From: a virus | DNA length: 37,356 nt | Strand: one strand, 5' to 3' | IMG/VR virus record: IMGVR_UViG_3300005264_000091 | Span: 1 to 37,356 of that record | Shown: piece by piece, positions 15,866 to 23,643 of the stretch | Position numbering within the stretch: the first letter of the stretch is position 1 | Layout of the letters: the number at the start of each line of letters is the position of its first letter | Program-made: the position numbers and the translations under genes | The notes under the pieces: model-generated | Seen by the model: the letters and a program-made list of their open reading frames with translations, nothing else | Databases searched by the model: none | Told to the model about the DNA's origin: nothing

Positions 15866-16198
15866 TTAAATAAAGATGATGCCACGTGCCTCAAGGGCAT
15901 CTTCACCGGCCTGATCCAGACCGATCATGTTGCCCTTGACGTAGGCACCGGGGAAGCCGACAACAGCGTCAACATCGCTAGCCGCTGCCGAAGCATCTTC
16001 CATCAGGACACCGACAGGGTTTTGCGAACCATCGTTACTTGCAGCAGCGTAGGCCAGCAGCTTACGACTGGCAGTAACGCGGCCAAGGATGGTGCCAGCG
16101 ATCAAATCAATACCAGTACCGATGGTTTGCTTTTTCAGCACGGGGTCGTAGGTGTCGCTGGCGATCAGAGTTTTCTGATTGAGTGTGGTTTCTTCCAT
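15866..16198 (-). CDS. head decoration protein (lambda gpD family)
   Basis: This is a 110-aa protein, the same length as lambda gpD. It contains DLIAGTILGRVTASRKLLAY, QNPVGVLMEDASAAASDVDA and VGFPGAYVKGNMIGLDQAGE, the head decoration (HDPD) pattern. It would trimerise on the expanded capsid and stabilise it. It lies between the protease/scaffold and the capsid genes, as C/Nu3-D-E in lambda. ATG 16198 follows AAGGAGAACAATC. Confidence 0.9.
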   Translation of the reverse strand: MEETTLNQKTLIASDTYDPVLKKQTIGTGIDLIAGTILGRVTASRKLLAYAAASNDGSQNPVGVLMEDASAAASDVDAVVGFPGAYVKGNMIGLDQAGEDALEARGIIFI

Positions 16199-16238
16199 GA
16201 TGATTGTTCTCCTTTACTTGAGTTCGGTCAGGGGCTGA

Positions 16239-16691
16239 CTATTCGCTGTCGGTAGCAACATAGGCGGCAATTTCATCGGCGAGTTTTTCAGCCTCTTCAT
16301 ATTCGGTATCAGCAGCAGTCTTTTCATCTGCAGGTTTGGCCATCTCCTTGAACAAAGGGTGAGCACTGAAACCTTCAAGAAAATCACGGAAGAAAGCGGC
16401 CGGTGTCTGCTCTTTTCCTTCACTAAATTCGTACTGGCCCTCGTTTTCTTCGAGAGCGGTCATAAATTCAGCAAGGCCTTGATCCTTCCACGCGGGGAGG
16501 ATCTTGCCGTCTCTGATACCGGCCTCGATAAAGTCGGCTACGTCTTTTTTCTTAGCAGCCTGTTGTGACTCTTCAAAGCTAGCGGTAGCCGTGGTGGCTT
16601 TTTTTTCAAACTTGTCAGCTTTGTCGTTGGCCTCCTTGAGGGCCGTTTGTGCCTTTTCTAATTGCGCTTTTAGCTTGGCGAGTTCATCCAT
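16239..16691 (-). CDS. internal in-frame scaffold protein (Mu gpZ-like)
   Basis: Inside the protease gene an in-frame ATG at 16691 is preceded by a strong AAAGGAG with 6-nt spacing. It would give a 150-aa protein starting MDELAKLKAQLEKAQTALKE, containing the coiled coil and the scaffold domain without the protease. Mu I/Z and lambda C/Nu3 use the same nested design. The internal start is predicted from the ribosome site. Confidence 0.75.
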   Translation of the reverse strand: MDELAKLKAQLEKAQTALKEANDKADKFEKKATTATASFEESQQAAKKKDVADFIEAGIRDGKILPAWKDQGLAEFMTALEENEGQYEFSEGKEQTPAAFFRDFLEGFSAHPLFKEMAKPADEKTAADTEYEEAEKLADEIAAYVATDSE

Positions 16692-17114
16692 GTCTTTCTC
16701 CTTTGTGATGGGTTCTTCGTATTCGTGGCATTCTTCACCTTCGTTAAATTCAATATCTTTCAGACCTTTGATCGCTGGCGGTTGAGCACCGAGAAAGCCG
16801 ATATGGCGCAAACTGCCATCGGGGTAGAACGATGCTGAGCGCTTTTTGTACAGACCAGCTTCGATCATTTCGGAAAAATCAGGCTGTACTTGCTTGAGTT
16901 TGGCCATCAGTGATTCACCAACACACTTGAGAGCCTCAACCCACCCGAATGCTGGGCCATTGCTTTTAGGGTGACCAATCACCGCTGGGGCTTCGTGCTT
17001 GGCTGGGTTATAAGAGCTGACCGTCTTGGCTAGATCTTCCTTTGTCCAGACTCGCTTACGGCCCTTACTGTCGGTGTGTTCACCTGCTTTAAAGATTTCG
17101 ATCCATTTGTTCAT
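16239..17114 (-). CDS. prohead protease with C-terminal scaffold (Mu gpI-like)
   Basis: This 291-aa protein starts at ATG 17114 (GAGG 5 nt upstream; a TTG at 17132 lacks one). The N-terminal half is the Mu-type protease: WIEIFKAGEHTDSKGRKRVW, YNPAKHEAPAVIGHPKSNGP and LYKKRSASFYPDGSLRHIGF, where the GHP histidine and the RSAS serine are the likely catalytic pair. The C-terminal half is a charged coiled coil (LAKLKAQLEKAQTALKEAND) plus a helical scaffold domain. It processes the prohead and is removed during maturation. Confidence 0.88.
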   Translation of the reverse strand: MNKWIEIFKAGEHTDSKGRKRVWTKEDLAKTVSSYNPAKHEAPAVIGHPKSNGPAFGWVEALKCVGESLMAKLKQVQPDFSEMIEAGLYKKRSASFYPDGSLRHIGFLGAQPPAIKGLKDIEFNEGEECHEYEEPITKEKDMDELAKLKAQLEKAQTALKEANDKADKFEKKATTATASFEESQQAAKKKDVADFIEAGIRDGKILPAWKDQGLAEFMTALEENEGQYEFSEGKEQTPAAFFRDFLEGFSAHPLFKEMAKPADEKTAADTEYEEAEKLADEIAAYVATDSE

Positions 17115-17383
17115 GTCAGCCTCGACCCTCAATAGTGTTTAAACTCTGTTTAAAATTCCCCATATTTGCCGATATTCTTATTTATGTATGTTGGTCTGCT
17201 CTTGGCCTCGCTGATGGCTTACAGGCTAAATTCTTCAACCTTGACCACCTACGTCTTCAGGTGTACATTTTAAGTACGGGACGGAGGCTGGGACTAAGCG
17301 GTGCTTTTATGGCTGACAGGATGTCGATACCTGTCAGGCGACGGAGGCACACAGCACGAACCAGAAAAATCGACTACCGTCCC
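17115..17383. other. noncoding gap between protease and gpF genes
   Basis: I see no convincing gene in these 269 bp; a rightward open frame starting at 17135 has no good ribosome site and runs into the antisense of gpF. The gap has an 8-bp inverted repeat, CTGACAGG and CCTGTCAG (17313-17320 and 17330-17337, 9-nt loop), and two GACGGAGGC direct repeats flanking it. In Mu this position holds gene G, which here is found at 13502-13990. Confidence 0.6.
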
Positions 17384-18676
17384 TCACTTTTTCTTTCGCT
17401 TATGCAGCAGCACTCCTCTGCGATACCCGTTAGGCCCATCCAGCAAACTTTCACCATCGTGGCTTTTTTGACCATCCTGCACGTCATAGATGCTGATGCC
17501 GTTCCAGACACCACGCTCGATATCGAGTACACCGAATCCTGCAAGGTTCTCATCTTCGCCACGCCAAAACTTTAGGTGGCGACGGCGTAGAACCACTTTG
17601 CCGCTATCGTCTTTCATTGGTACCAGCCAGATCTCGTCTGGCTCAGAGATGGCCTGTTTAAACAACGGAATGTATTGGCCGCGATCACCTTTGGTGATTT
17701 TGACCCGACCATTTTTGCCAGTGATCATCCGTTCGGAGACAATCACCGCCTCTCCAGCGACGTTAAAAACCTTCTCGCCACCTTCAGGCAAATCAAATGC
17801 CTGACTAAATTGGTCGCGGTAGTAGTTGCTGGCTTGGCGATTACTCAACCCGTCTGTCTTGAGTTGGGCCAGTGACTTAAGCAATGTCGGTGCCTCTGGT
17901 AAGCGTTTAAGCCGTGCCACGCTCGGCAGTCGATAATCGGCAGCTCCCTTAAGCTTTGGACGCTGCGCCAAGTTTTTGCCCACCTGAAGCTGACCATCGA
18001 CAATCCCTCCCAGCACCGCCTTGCCTGGGTGGTAACGAAAACTCGGATCGGGAATAAGCACTCGTGCTGGGTACTTGACACCCGTGAGCGGATCGACTGG
18101 TTCAAAAAGCTTTTCAGTTGGATCAATGGTCTCAACCTTGAGACCTCTCGCTTTAACTTGCCGATCTGACAAACTTATGACCGAACACCGACAGCGAAAG
18201 CCGTTAGGCGGATACCAGCTGTCCCAAAAAGAGTGATCGGCAGGGAACACCTTGCCGTCAAGGTGGCGATGGTGAAGCCGAGTTCTACGATCATTGACAG
18301 CGTCATACATCCAGTAGGGACGGCGGTTGACCACTTTGGTCATTTGTTGATAACGGCCGACGTTATAGGCAGTTTGCATATTGGTGCGAAAGATGTTGTC
18401 AACTCGCCAAGCTCGATGGCCTGTCCAACCGCGCTTTTCGAAGATTGCTGCCGTTTGCTTCTTAAACTCGTCGAAGGTGACCCCTTCATCAAAAGCCTTT
18501 TGAAGGGAGTTAAATACGGTGTTCAATTCGTCGCCCTTGGCGATGCCTGAAATTGAAAAGGCAGTCAGTCGAGCTTCGTCAGAAAGTTTGGCAAACTCAC
18601 CAGGAGAAAGCTTCACCTTACTGGCCCAAAACTGCTGAGCCTCTTTCATCGGCAGTTCTTCAAGGGTTATCGCCAT
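17384..18676 (-). CDS. minor head protein gpF (SPP1 gp7-like) with C-terminal PBECR-type nuclease-like domain
   Basis: This 430-aa protein starts ATG 18676. Residues 1-190 match Mu gpF/SPP1 gp7: AWRVDNIFRTNMQTAYNVGR, YWMYDAVNDRRTRLHHRHLD and YPPNGFRCRCSVISLSDRQV, including the conserved H-R-x-L-D-G and R-C-R-C. Residues about 300-425 look like the phage Barnase-EndoU-ColicinE5-RelE-like (PBECR) group: AISEPDEIWLVPMKDDSGKV, RRRHLKFWRG and a basic C-terminus. gpF binds the portal and is packaged in the head, so such a domain could be injected with the DNA; activity is inferred. Confidence 0.85.
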   Translation of the reverse strand: MAITLEELPMKEAQQFWASKVKLSPGEFAKLSDEARLTAFSISGIAKGDELNTVFNSLQKAFDEGVTFDEFKKQTAAIFEKRGWTGHRAWRVDNIFRTNMQTAYNVGRYQQMTKVVNRRPYWMYDAVNDRRTRLHHRHLDGKVFPADHSFWDSWYPPNGFRCRCSVISLSDRQVKARGLKVETIDPTEKLFEPVDPLTGVKYPARVLIPDPSFRYHPGKAVLGGIVDGQLQVGKNLAQRPKLKGAADYRLPSVARLKRLPEAPTLLKSLAQLKTDGLSNRQASNYYRDQFSQAFDLPEGGEKVFNVAGEAVIVSERMITGKNGRVKITKGDRGQYIPLFKQAISEPDEIWLVPMKDDSGKVVLRRRHLKFWRGEDENLAGFGVLDIERGVWNGISIYDVQDGQKSHDGESLLDGPNGYRRGVLLHKRKKK

Positions 18677-18679
18677 GGC

Positions 18680-20212
18680 TTAAGCCTCCTGATCCGCAGT
18701 AGCCTGACCGAACAATCCAACATTCAGCAAGGTGCGTTCCATAACCTCTTGCAAATCATCCACGTCTAAATTTGGATATAGATCAAGTAGACGAACCGTG
18801 GCCTCTTCGTAGCTGCCAGCGTCAGTGATGGCCTGTAGTATTTTCAACTCATTGCCCTCTAACGCTTCGCCGCCTTGACTAACGACTTGATCGGCAAAAT
18901 CTTCCAAGCTTTGCTGCTCTGGAGTAAAGCTATCGCCTTCGCCAAAACAGGGACTGTCCCCAGCCTCACCGGGGGCTGTCCCTGCTTTGGCGGTGTCTGT
19001 CAATTCAAAATCACCGTCCTGAAGGTTGTAGGTACGCTGGTAATAGCTCTTAGTAAATTTGACACCACCTTCACTCAGGGTTTTGTCACGATCTGCAAAG
19101 TCCTTTTTTGGGTCATCCTCTTCGTGCCACACAAAGGTTGGCGTTGGCACTCCAGGTGCGTTGATTTGACCGTAAAGCCAAGCAATTTCCTCCATGGTGG
19201 TTTTGACCAGTTTCTGGTCACCGTGACGAAAATCTTCAAGGGTGTTCTCATGCACCTTCCCAGCGGCATAACTGCCACTGCTACCAACCTCAGCAGTCAG
19301 GGTTTGCCCCATGATCACCTTACTCATTTCAGCGTTCATGGCTGAAACTAAACCTGAGTGGATCTCGGCCTTACCACCACCTTTTGATTCCAGAATTTCA
19401 ACTGATCCGCCCTGAGGAATAACGGCCACGGCATCACGTACCATCTTACTTAGGTTGCCGAGCATCTCTTGCTGCTCAGCGGGAGTGGTCCCTTTGGCAT
19501 ACTGACCAACCAGAAATGGCATGCCGTACTTTTCTGCCAGAGTGACCCAGAATTTCATCCCACCTTTTTTAAAGATGACTGGCCAGAAACAGCGACTAAG
19601 CAAACGCAGACCGTAGGGGTTGTCATAGGTCGGAAAGTGGCGAGCAAAAACAAACTTGCCAAATGGGATCTCTTCACCATCCCATGGGTTGTTGCTACTG
19701 ATAAATCGCGGTTTATTTTCGTCGTTGAATCCAAACCAACGCGCAGGTTTAACCTCGATATCGTCGATCTGTACTCTACCGCTACCCGCCTTCCACTTCA
19801 GCTCAATAGGGGTCATACCGTAGAGCGGCGCATCGAGAATGCCAGAGATCAGATCATAGAGATTGACCCGCTCCAGATCCTCGACAAGGTCATCACGTAG
19901 TTTTACGGCTGCAGGGGAAGGTTTTTCTCCCTTGAGGCTGTAAGGTTCGAATTTGAACTCTTTTTTCAAGGTGCCAAGTTTACGGGTTTGGATAACACTG
20001 CACAGATGGCCATCGGCGGTGAGTCGTTCTAGTACTTCGACCCCATCACCCAACGCTTGCAGCACTGGATCTGGATCGGGCAGTAGTCCAACCATGCCGG
20101 TCCAGTCCCATGCCGCCTCACGGCTAGCGATGCTTTCGACCAGAGCAGCACGATCAACAGTCTCCGAAAAATTCATAAATTGATTGGGGCCGACCCAAAT
20201 ACCGTCACGCAT
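18680..20212 (-). CDS. portal protein (DUF935, Mu gp29)
   Basis: This is a 510-aa protein. ATG 20212 (MRDGIWVGPNQF) is preferred to the upstream TTG-type start at 20299, since it lies just after the terminase stop. DUF935 features: DPDPVLQALGDGVEVLERLT, VIQTRKLGTLKKEFKFEP, PARWFGFNDENKPRFIS, FARHFPTYDNPYGLRLLSRC and MSKVIMGQTLTAEVGSSGSY. It forms the dodecameric ring for DNA entry. A Gly/Pro-rich segment near the C-terminus is encoded by a strong inverted repeat (18941-18991). Confidence 0.92.
   Translation of the reverse strand: MRDGIWVGPNQFMNFSETVDRAALVESIASREAAWDWTGMVGLLPDPDPVLQALGDGVEVLERLTADGHLCSVIQTRKLGTLKKEFKFEPYSLKGEKPSPAAVKLRDDLVEDLERVNLYDLISGILDAPLYGMTPIELKWKAGSGRVQIDDIEVKPARWFGFNDENKPRFISSNNPWDGEEIPFGKFVFARHFPTYDNPYGLRLLSRCFWPVIFKKGGMKFWVTLAEKYGMPFLVGQYAKGTTPAEQQEMLGNLSKMVRDAVAVIPQGGSVEILESKGGGKAEIHSGLVSAMNAEMSKVIMGQTLTAEVGSSGSYAAGKVHENTLEDFRHGDQKLVKTTMEEIAWLYGQINAPGVPTPTFVWHEEDDPKKDFADRDKTLSEGGVKFTKSYYQRTYNLQDGDFELTDTAKAGTAPGEAGDSPCFGEGDSFTPEQQSLEDFADQVVSQGGEALEGNELKILQAITDAGSYEEATVRLLDLYPNLDVDDLQEVMERTLLNVGLFGQATADQEA
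18941..18991. repeat. REP-like inverted repeat inside the portal gene
   Basis: GCCAAAACAGGGAC and, 23 bp later, GTCCCTGCTTTGGC are inverted repeats matching at 13 of 14 positions, with further GGGAC/GTCCC and CCCC/GGGG pairs inside. It encodes TAKAGTAPGEAGDSPCFGEG, a segment of low complexity before the C-terminal helical part. It looks like a palindromic element that entered in frame. Confidence 0.7.
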
Positions 20213-20213
20213 A

Positions 20214-21596
20214 TCAATAATATCCCTGGAACATGGTTGATGTTTCTCGGTGGCCACCTGAGAGAACGGTGGTGTCAATGACCTCTTGCTGGCTGGCAAA
20301 CCACAACATGGCTAACGCGATCGCACTATCACCGTGTCGTTGCTCTTGCCCTTTTTCATTGGTCTTAGCCTTGCCGAGCTTAGGGACACCGTTAATCATT
20401 TTGATTGCGCGTAGATCACGAGCCACTTCATCGTGCTTTGGGATCTCGATCATGGCGTCTTCAAATGCTGCCTTGAACAGTGGCAAGTTCTCGCTGTACC
20501 ACTTGTCACTGAGCATCACTTGTTGCACTAAATCGTGACCAAACTCGTCGGCAGCTTCCTCTGCTAGTTGCTGGCCGTTTCCTCTGGCATCCATGGCCGC
20601 ACTGCGTAAGCGGGGCAAACGATGCAGAATGTAGAAGATGATCTGACGCTGCTGGGCAAAGGGGATGTTCTTCAGCTCCAGCAGGAAGCTGCACCTACGC
20701 ACCATGTCTTGGCCTATTTCTCCGGGGGCCAAAATACTGAGATCACCAGTTCGGGCAAAGTCTTCACCAAGGGCATGTTCACGCTGTGGATCCAGCTTGT
20801 CGAGTAGCGGTAGCAGGGTTTCTTCGCACCAGTCGTTGATCTCGGCGTGGCGCAAACGAACGGGCATCTTGCCCCACGCATCGCCCCGCTCAAGACGTAC
20901 AACTTGTGGGCCATCCACCATGCGGCTTTCAACCAGCACACCGGGAAGGTAGGCACCCGCTGAATTGCTCGGTACAACGTCGAGTTCTTCATCTGCATCG
21001 GCTCGTTGACCTTTTCGAATCTCTTGCACCAACTCGTTAAACGGGTTGGTGTTGCCATTGTGGGTGCTAATAATCCGCACCTTGCCACCCCAGATCAGGA
21101 GCGCAACCGCTGCCTTGAGAAGTTCATCGAGCTTGTCGTGGAATGCTGCCTCATCGATAACCACTACCCCTTGCTTGCCACGCAGGTTGGCGGGTCGACT
21201 GGATAGGGCCACAATGCGATGGCCACTGTCAGGAAAACGAATGGTGTACGTTTTGATATGTTTGTCGTCCTGGTCTTCTTCCCAGAGGCCTTCTTCAACC
21301 TCACTGGCGGCGTGGTTGAATACCTTGGCCCACATAGCGCAAGCTTCCACGTATTCAATGGCCATATCTTGGTTGTAGCCGATGTAATAGACGTTCATGC
21401 CACCAGCTGATTTTTCGCTGGCCGCGATCAGTACATCGTCTGCAGCTTCGGCCCAAGTCAAACCAATACGACGCGATTTTTCACCAACCTTGAGTTGGGC
21501 ATCGTCGGCGATCCATACTTGCTGGTAGGGCAGCAGTACGGCAGGCGCTTCGACTTGCGCGGTATTTTGGATGATGGGGCTGACGGTCTTAGTCAT
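20214..21596 (-). CDS. terminase large subunit (Mu gp28)
   Basis: This 460-aa protein is the packaging motor. The ATPase half has an atypical Walker A region (EKSRRIGLTWAEA, residues 39-51), Walker B GVVVIDEAAFHD (143-154) and the coupling motif IISTHNGNTNP. The nuclease half has ALGEDFARTGDLSILAPGE and MDARGNGQQLAEEAADEFG, the RNase H-like metal sites. ATG 21596 overlaps the gp27 gene by 4 bp and its stop is next to the portal start, so the packaging genes are one coupled block. Confidence 0.93.
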   Translation of the reverse strand: MTKTVSPIIQNTAQVEAPAVLLPYQQVWIADDAQLKVGEKSRRIGLTWAEAADDVLIAASEKSAGGMNVYYIGYNQDMAIEYVEACAMWAKVFNHAASEVEEGLWEEDQDDKHIKTYTIRFPDSGHRIVALSSRPANLRGKQGVVVIDEAAFHDKLDELLKAAVALLIWGGKVRIISTHNGNTNPFNELVQEIRKGQRADADEELDVVPSNSAGAYLPGVLVESRMVDGPQVVRLERGDAWGKMPVRLRHAEINDWCEETLLPLLDKLDPQREHALGEDFARTGDLSILAPGEIGQDMVRRCSFLLELKNIPFAQQRQIIFYILHRLPRLRSAAMDARGNGQQLAEEAADEFGHDLVQQVMLSDKWYSENLPLFKAAFEDAMIEIPKHDEVARDLRAIKMINGVPKLGKAKTNEKGQEQRHGDSAIALAMLWFASQQEVIDTTVLSGGHRETSTMFQGYY

Positions 21597-22174
21597 TGGG
21601 CAATTCCTAAGATTTCACTGCGTAGTTGTTGAACTGTTGTTTTAGTTAATCCACCCTTTTTGGCGATCTTGGCGGCGGTGTCAGCGGCATCGTTAAGTGC
21701 TCGCTTACGGATCTCTTCTTCTCGTTCAACATTCAGATTTGCGGCCTTCTCAAGTCGCATGGTGGTTAGTGCCAAATCTTTGATCATGTCGACAACAGCA
21801 GGTGCGGTCTCTTCGTTGATTTCGCCTTCCTGAAGGATGAGCGAGATATCAAAACTCAGGGTGCGTAGCATTTCGTTAATAAGATTGCCGACTTGCCCTT
21901 GCGGTGCGCTGCCGAACTGGCCGATCCACATCTCGGCCATCTGGCGAGATTCCCGCATTTTGCGACCAACCTTTTCCATGCGTAGGCTGTAGCGGTTGAC
22001 GGCGCTTTTTGTGACCCGTTCGGAGTGACCATCAGCCTCTAAAATCTTGTTGATTTTAGCGGTTGCCGCTAACTGGGTGACGCGTGGATCACGCAGCAAG
22101 GCTTGGAGCTGTTCGCGCATATCATCGGGCAAACGGTCGATGCTAGATTGTTGACGTTTCTTGCGCTCACTCAT
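21593..22174 (-). CDS. gp27-like protein, putative terminase small subunit (DUF3486)
   Basis: This 193-aa helical protein matches DUF3486/Mu gp27: RQQSSIDRLPDDMREQLQAL, ILEADGHSERVTKSAVNRYS and GRKMRESRQMAEMWI. The first 80 residues look like a DNA-binding helix-turn-helix (INKILEADGHSERVTKSAVN). It directly precedes and overlaps the large terminase gene, the usual small-subunit position. ATG 22174 follows AAAGG. Confidence 0.87.
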   Translation of the reverse strand: MSERKKRQQSSIDRLPDDMREQLQALLRDPRVTQLAATAKINKILEADGHSERVTKSAVNRYSLRMEKVGRKMRESRQMAEMWIGQFGSAPQGQVGNLINEMLRTLSFDISLILQEGEINEETAPAVVDMIKDLALTTMRLEKAANLNVEREEEIRKRALNDAADTAAKIAKKGGLTKTTVQQLRSEILGIAQ

Positions 22175-22177
22175 CCG

Positions 22178-22480
22178 TTAGCCTTTTGGTGCTGGGCGTT
22201 TTACGCCCGGAACGGTTGCTGATCCATTGGCTACATCTGCGCCACGACCGTTAAGCTTGGCGACCATCAGCTCGCCAACTTTCTCGACGCTGACAAGATC
22301 CTGTTCTTCAAGCCAGCTGATCAATGCCCGAACTTGATCGCGGCTGATCTGGTGGCCATACATTTTGAGGATCGACTGTAAAATGCTTTCGTTATGGCTG
22401 TAGCCTTGGTCTTCAGCTAGAGCGCGTAAGACAACGAGGCGACGATCTTCAGTGATTAATTGTTGGTAAGTTCTTCTCAT
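22178..22480 (-). CDS. gp26-like winged-helix protein
   Basis: This is a 100-aa protein. The ATG at 22480 is preferred to the one at 22483 for its 5-nt spacing from AAAGGGG. Pattern: RRLVVLRALAEDQGYSHNES, MYGHQISRDQVRALISWLEE and DLVSVEKVGELMVAKLNGRG, a winged-helix fold typical of the Mu gp26 family (ArsR-like). It sits between DUF2730 and DUF3486 as in Mu. It may help terminase DNA recognition; this is inferred. Confidence 0.82.
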   Translation of the reverse strand: MRRTYQQLITEDRRLVVLRALAEDQGYSHNESILQSILKMYGHQISRDQVRALISWLEEQDLVSVEKVGELMVAKLNGRGADVANGSATVPGVKRPAPKG

Positions 22481-22788
22481 CATTTCCCCTTTGTCATCAG
22501 GTATTCTTGAATGATATTCAAAGAATGCCCAACACCCTCCATGCGCCCGTTGATTGCGCTGACGGACTCTTGAACTAGACGGATGCGCTTATCAAAATCG
22601 CTATGCTGGGCGCACCCAGAGCGCGATTCAACTTTAGCCATGCGAGTTTCTAGGTCACGGAATTTGCCATTGGTTACTTTTGCGCGATTGACCCACCATG
22701 TGTAGATACCTAACAAAACGAGTCCTGCACTCTGGATTAAATCCATCCAAAATCGTGCAGCTGTGTAATCAAGTTCAGGGGTCAACAT
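22480..22788 (-). CDS. DUF2730 protein (Mu gp25)
   Basis: This is a 102-aa protein with one N-terminal membrane segment (FWMDLIQSAGLVLLGIYTWW) followed by a coiled coil (LETRMAKVESRSGC...DKRIRLVQESVSAINGRMEG), the DUF2730/Mu gp25 design. ATG 22788 follows GGAGGCC. Mu-like phages keep it between lysis and packaging genes; a membrane-anchored spanin-like or lysis-timing role has been suggested only by position. Confidence 0.82.
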   Translation of the reverse strand: MLTPELDYTAARFWMDLIQSAGLVLLGIYTWWVNRAKVTNGKFRDLETRMAKVESRSGCAQHSDFDKRIRLVQESVSAINGRMEGVGHSLNIIQEYLMTKGK

Positions 22789-22997
22789 GGCCTCCAGTTT
22801 TCATGTAATGTTTGGCAGTCAATGCAACGTTTGCAGCCGGGGCTGGCAATGCGCCGAGCTTGTGGAATCGGTTCTTCGCAGTCGATGCACTCAAGGCGGC
22901 TATCACCCGCTGTCAGTTGCTTACGGCGATGCGTCGCCAGCGCATCGGCTTGCAACTGCTCGTTAATGCGCTGTGCGCGGTCACCATCATCGGCCAC
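22782..22997 (-). CDS. TraR/DksA-type zinc finger protein
   Basis: This 71-aa protein begins with GTG 22997 (AAGGA upstream; no ATG in frame nearby). It has a short helix (DDGDRAQRINEQLQADALAT) and a C4 zinc finger: C-x2-C (ECIDCEEPIPQAR) and C-x2-C (GCKRCIDC). This is the phage-type short DksA/TraR family, which can bind the RNA polymerase secondary channel and alter host transcription. It overlaps the DUF2730 gene by 7 bp. Confidence 0.88.
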   Translation of the reverse strand: MADDGDRAQRINEQLQADALATHRRKQLTAGDSRLECIDCEEPIPQARRIASPGCKRCIDCQTLHENWRPC

Positions 22998-22998
22998 G

Positions 22999-23283
22999 TT
23001 ACTTATCCTTTAAGTTCTGGACAGCCACTTCGATTGCCGCATTGACCATGCTGGTTGAAACATCGGTGCCCATGGCCACGCCTTGCTGTTTCAAATCATC
23101 AATAATCAAGTCATATGCCTTATCGCGCTTTTCGTGACTTGCAGAGCCATGCATGGTTGCCGTAACGGTTACAGCCTCCATTGCAGCTTTGGCCAACACT
23201 GGCCCAGCTTTTGTCAGAAACTGTCGAGCAAACGGCTTTACGAAGCCCCACATGCTGGAAAGCATAAGTTTTAAAGCGTTCAT
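22999..23283 (-). CDS. holin-like protein (LLH type)
   Basis: This 94-aa protein starts ATG 23283 after TAGGAG. It has a moderately hydrophobic amphipathic N-terminus (LKLMLSSMWGFVKPFARQFL) and a helical C-terminal domain (EKRDKAYDLIIDDLKQQGVA, MVNAAIEVAVQNLKDK) that resembles phage holin LLH-type C-termini. It sits in the lysis block between endolysin and the packaging genes. Because the membrane segment is weak, an accessory role cannot be excluded. Confidence 0.65.
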   Translation of the reverse strand: MNALKLMLSSMWGFVKPFARQFLTKAGPVLAKAAMEAVTVTATMHGSASHEKRDKAYDLIIDDLKQQGVAMGTDVSTSMVNAAIEVAVQNLKDK

Positions 23284-23393
23284 TTTGATCTCCTAAATAG
23301 GCGTTTAAAAAAGCGAAGTAGAGCGATATCCCAGTCGATTCGATATCGCTTTTTGACGAACCAGTCGCGCTGCTTGAGCGGGTTACTGCTCAC
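23280..23393 (-). CDS. 37-aa basic protein in the lysis block
   Basis: An open frame starts at GTG 23393, inside the end of the upstream holin-like gene, and ends with TGA overlapping the ATG of the next gene. It fills the gap between the two exactly. The product is MSSNPLKQRDWFVKKRYRID followed by WDIALLRFFKRLFRRSK: an amphipathic, strongly basic C-terminal helix with aromatic residues. That is typical of peptides that lie on membranes. Both ends being coupled to neighbours (start within the upstream gene, 3-bp overlap downstream) supports translation. No family is recognised. Confidence 0.55.
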   Translation of the reverse strand: MSSNPLKQRDWFVKKRYRIDWDIALLRFFKRLFRRSK

Positions 23394-23643
23394 TATGATT
23401 GCCCTTAATAGCAGTGGTGAGTTTGTCTCCTTTGTGGCCCAGACCAATAGCGACTAGGCCTGCACTGATGGATGCAATTGCCTGCTCCAACTCCATCGGA
23501 GGTAGGTTGCTATCCGGCCACATCAAGCCGATAAGCCCAGCAATGCCGGAGAGGATGAGGCCAACACCGCCAAATATGGTCTTGTAGCCATCGAGCTTTT
23601 TTGCGACGTATTTGAGCAAGCGAACAAAGAGCCAGTTTTTCAT
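23383..23643 (-). CDS. small membrane protein, putative holin
   Basis: This 86-aa protein starts ATG 23643, overlapping the endolysin stop (ATGA). It has two hydrophobic segments: TIFGGVGLILSGIAGLIGLM (about 22-42) and AIASISAGLVAIGLG (about 55-69), with a charged N-terminus (KYVAKKLDGYK) and C-terminus. Two-membrane-segment proteins beside the endolysin gene are usually holins that time lysis. Confidence 0.75.
   Translation of the reverse strand: MKNWLFVRLLKYVAKKLDGYKTIFGGVGLILSGIAGLIGLMWPDSNLPPMELEQAIASISAGLVAIGLGHKGDKLTTAIKGNHSEQ

Noticed and set aside
17135-17575. 146-codon plus-strand open frame
   Set aside because: It runs into the antisense of gpF and has no ribosome site; the first part is kept only as a noncoding gap.
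22490-22500. CTGATGA on the minus strand as a further hammerhead
   Set aside because: It is in coding sequence (gp25 end); no GAAA, stem III or GTC arrangement surrounds it. The same holds for CTGATGA at about 27719 and 13319.
23300-23355. Inverted repeat AGCGATATC/GATATCGCT with T-run on the plus strand, considered as a terminator
   Set aside because: It lies inside the coupled 37-aa frame on the minus strand, and no rightward gene would need termination here.
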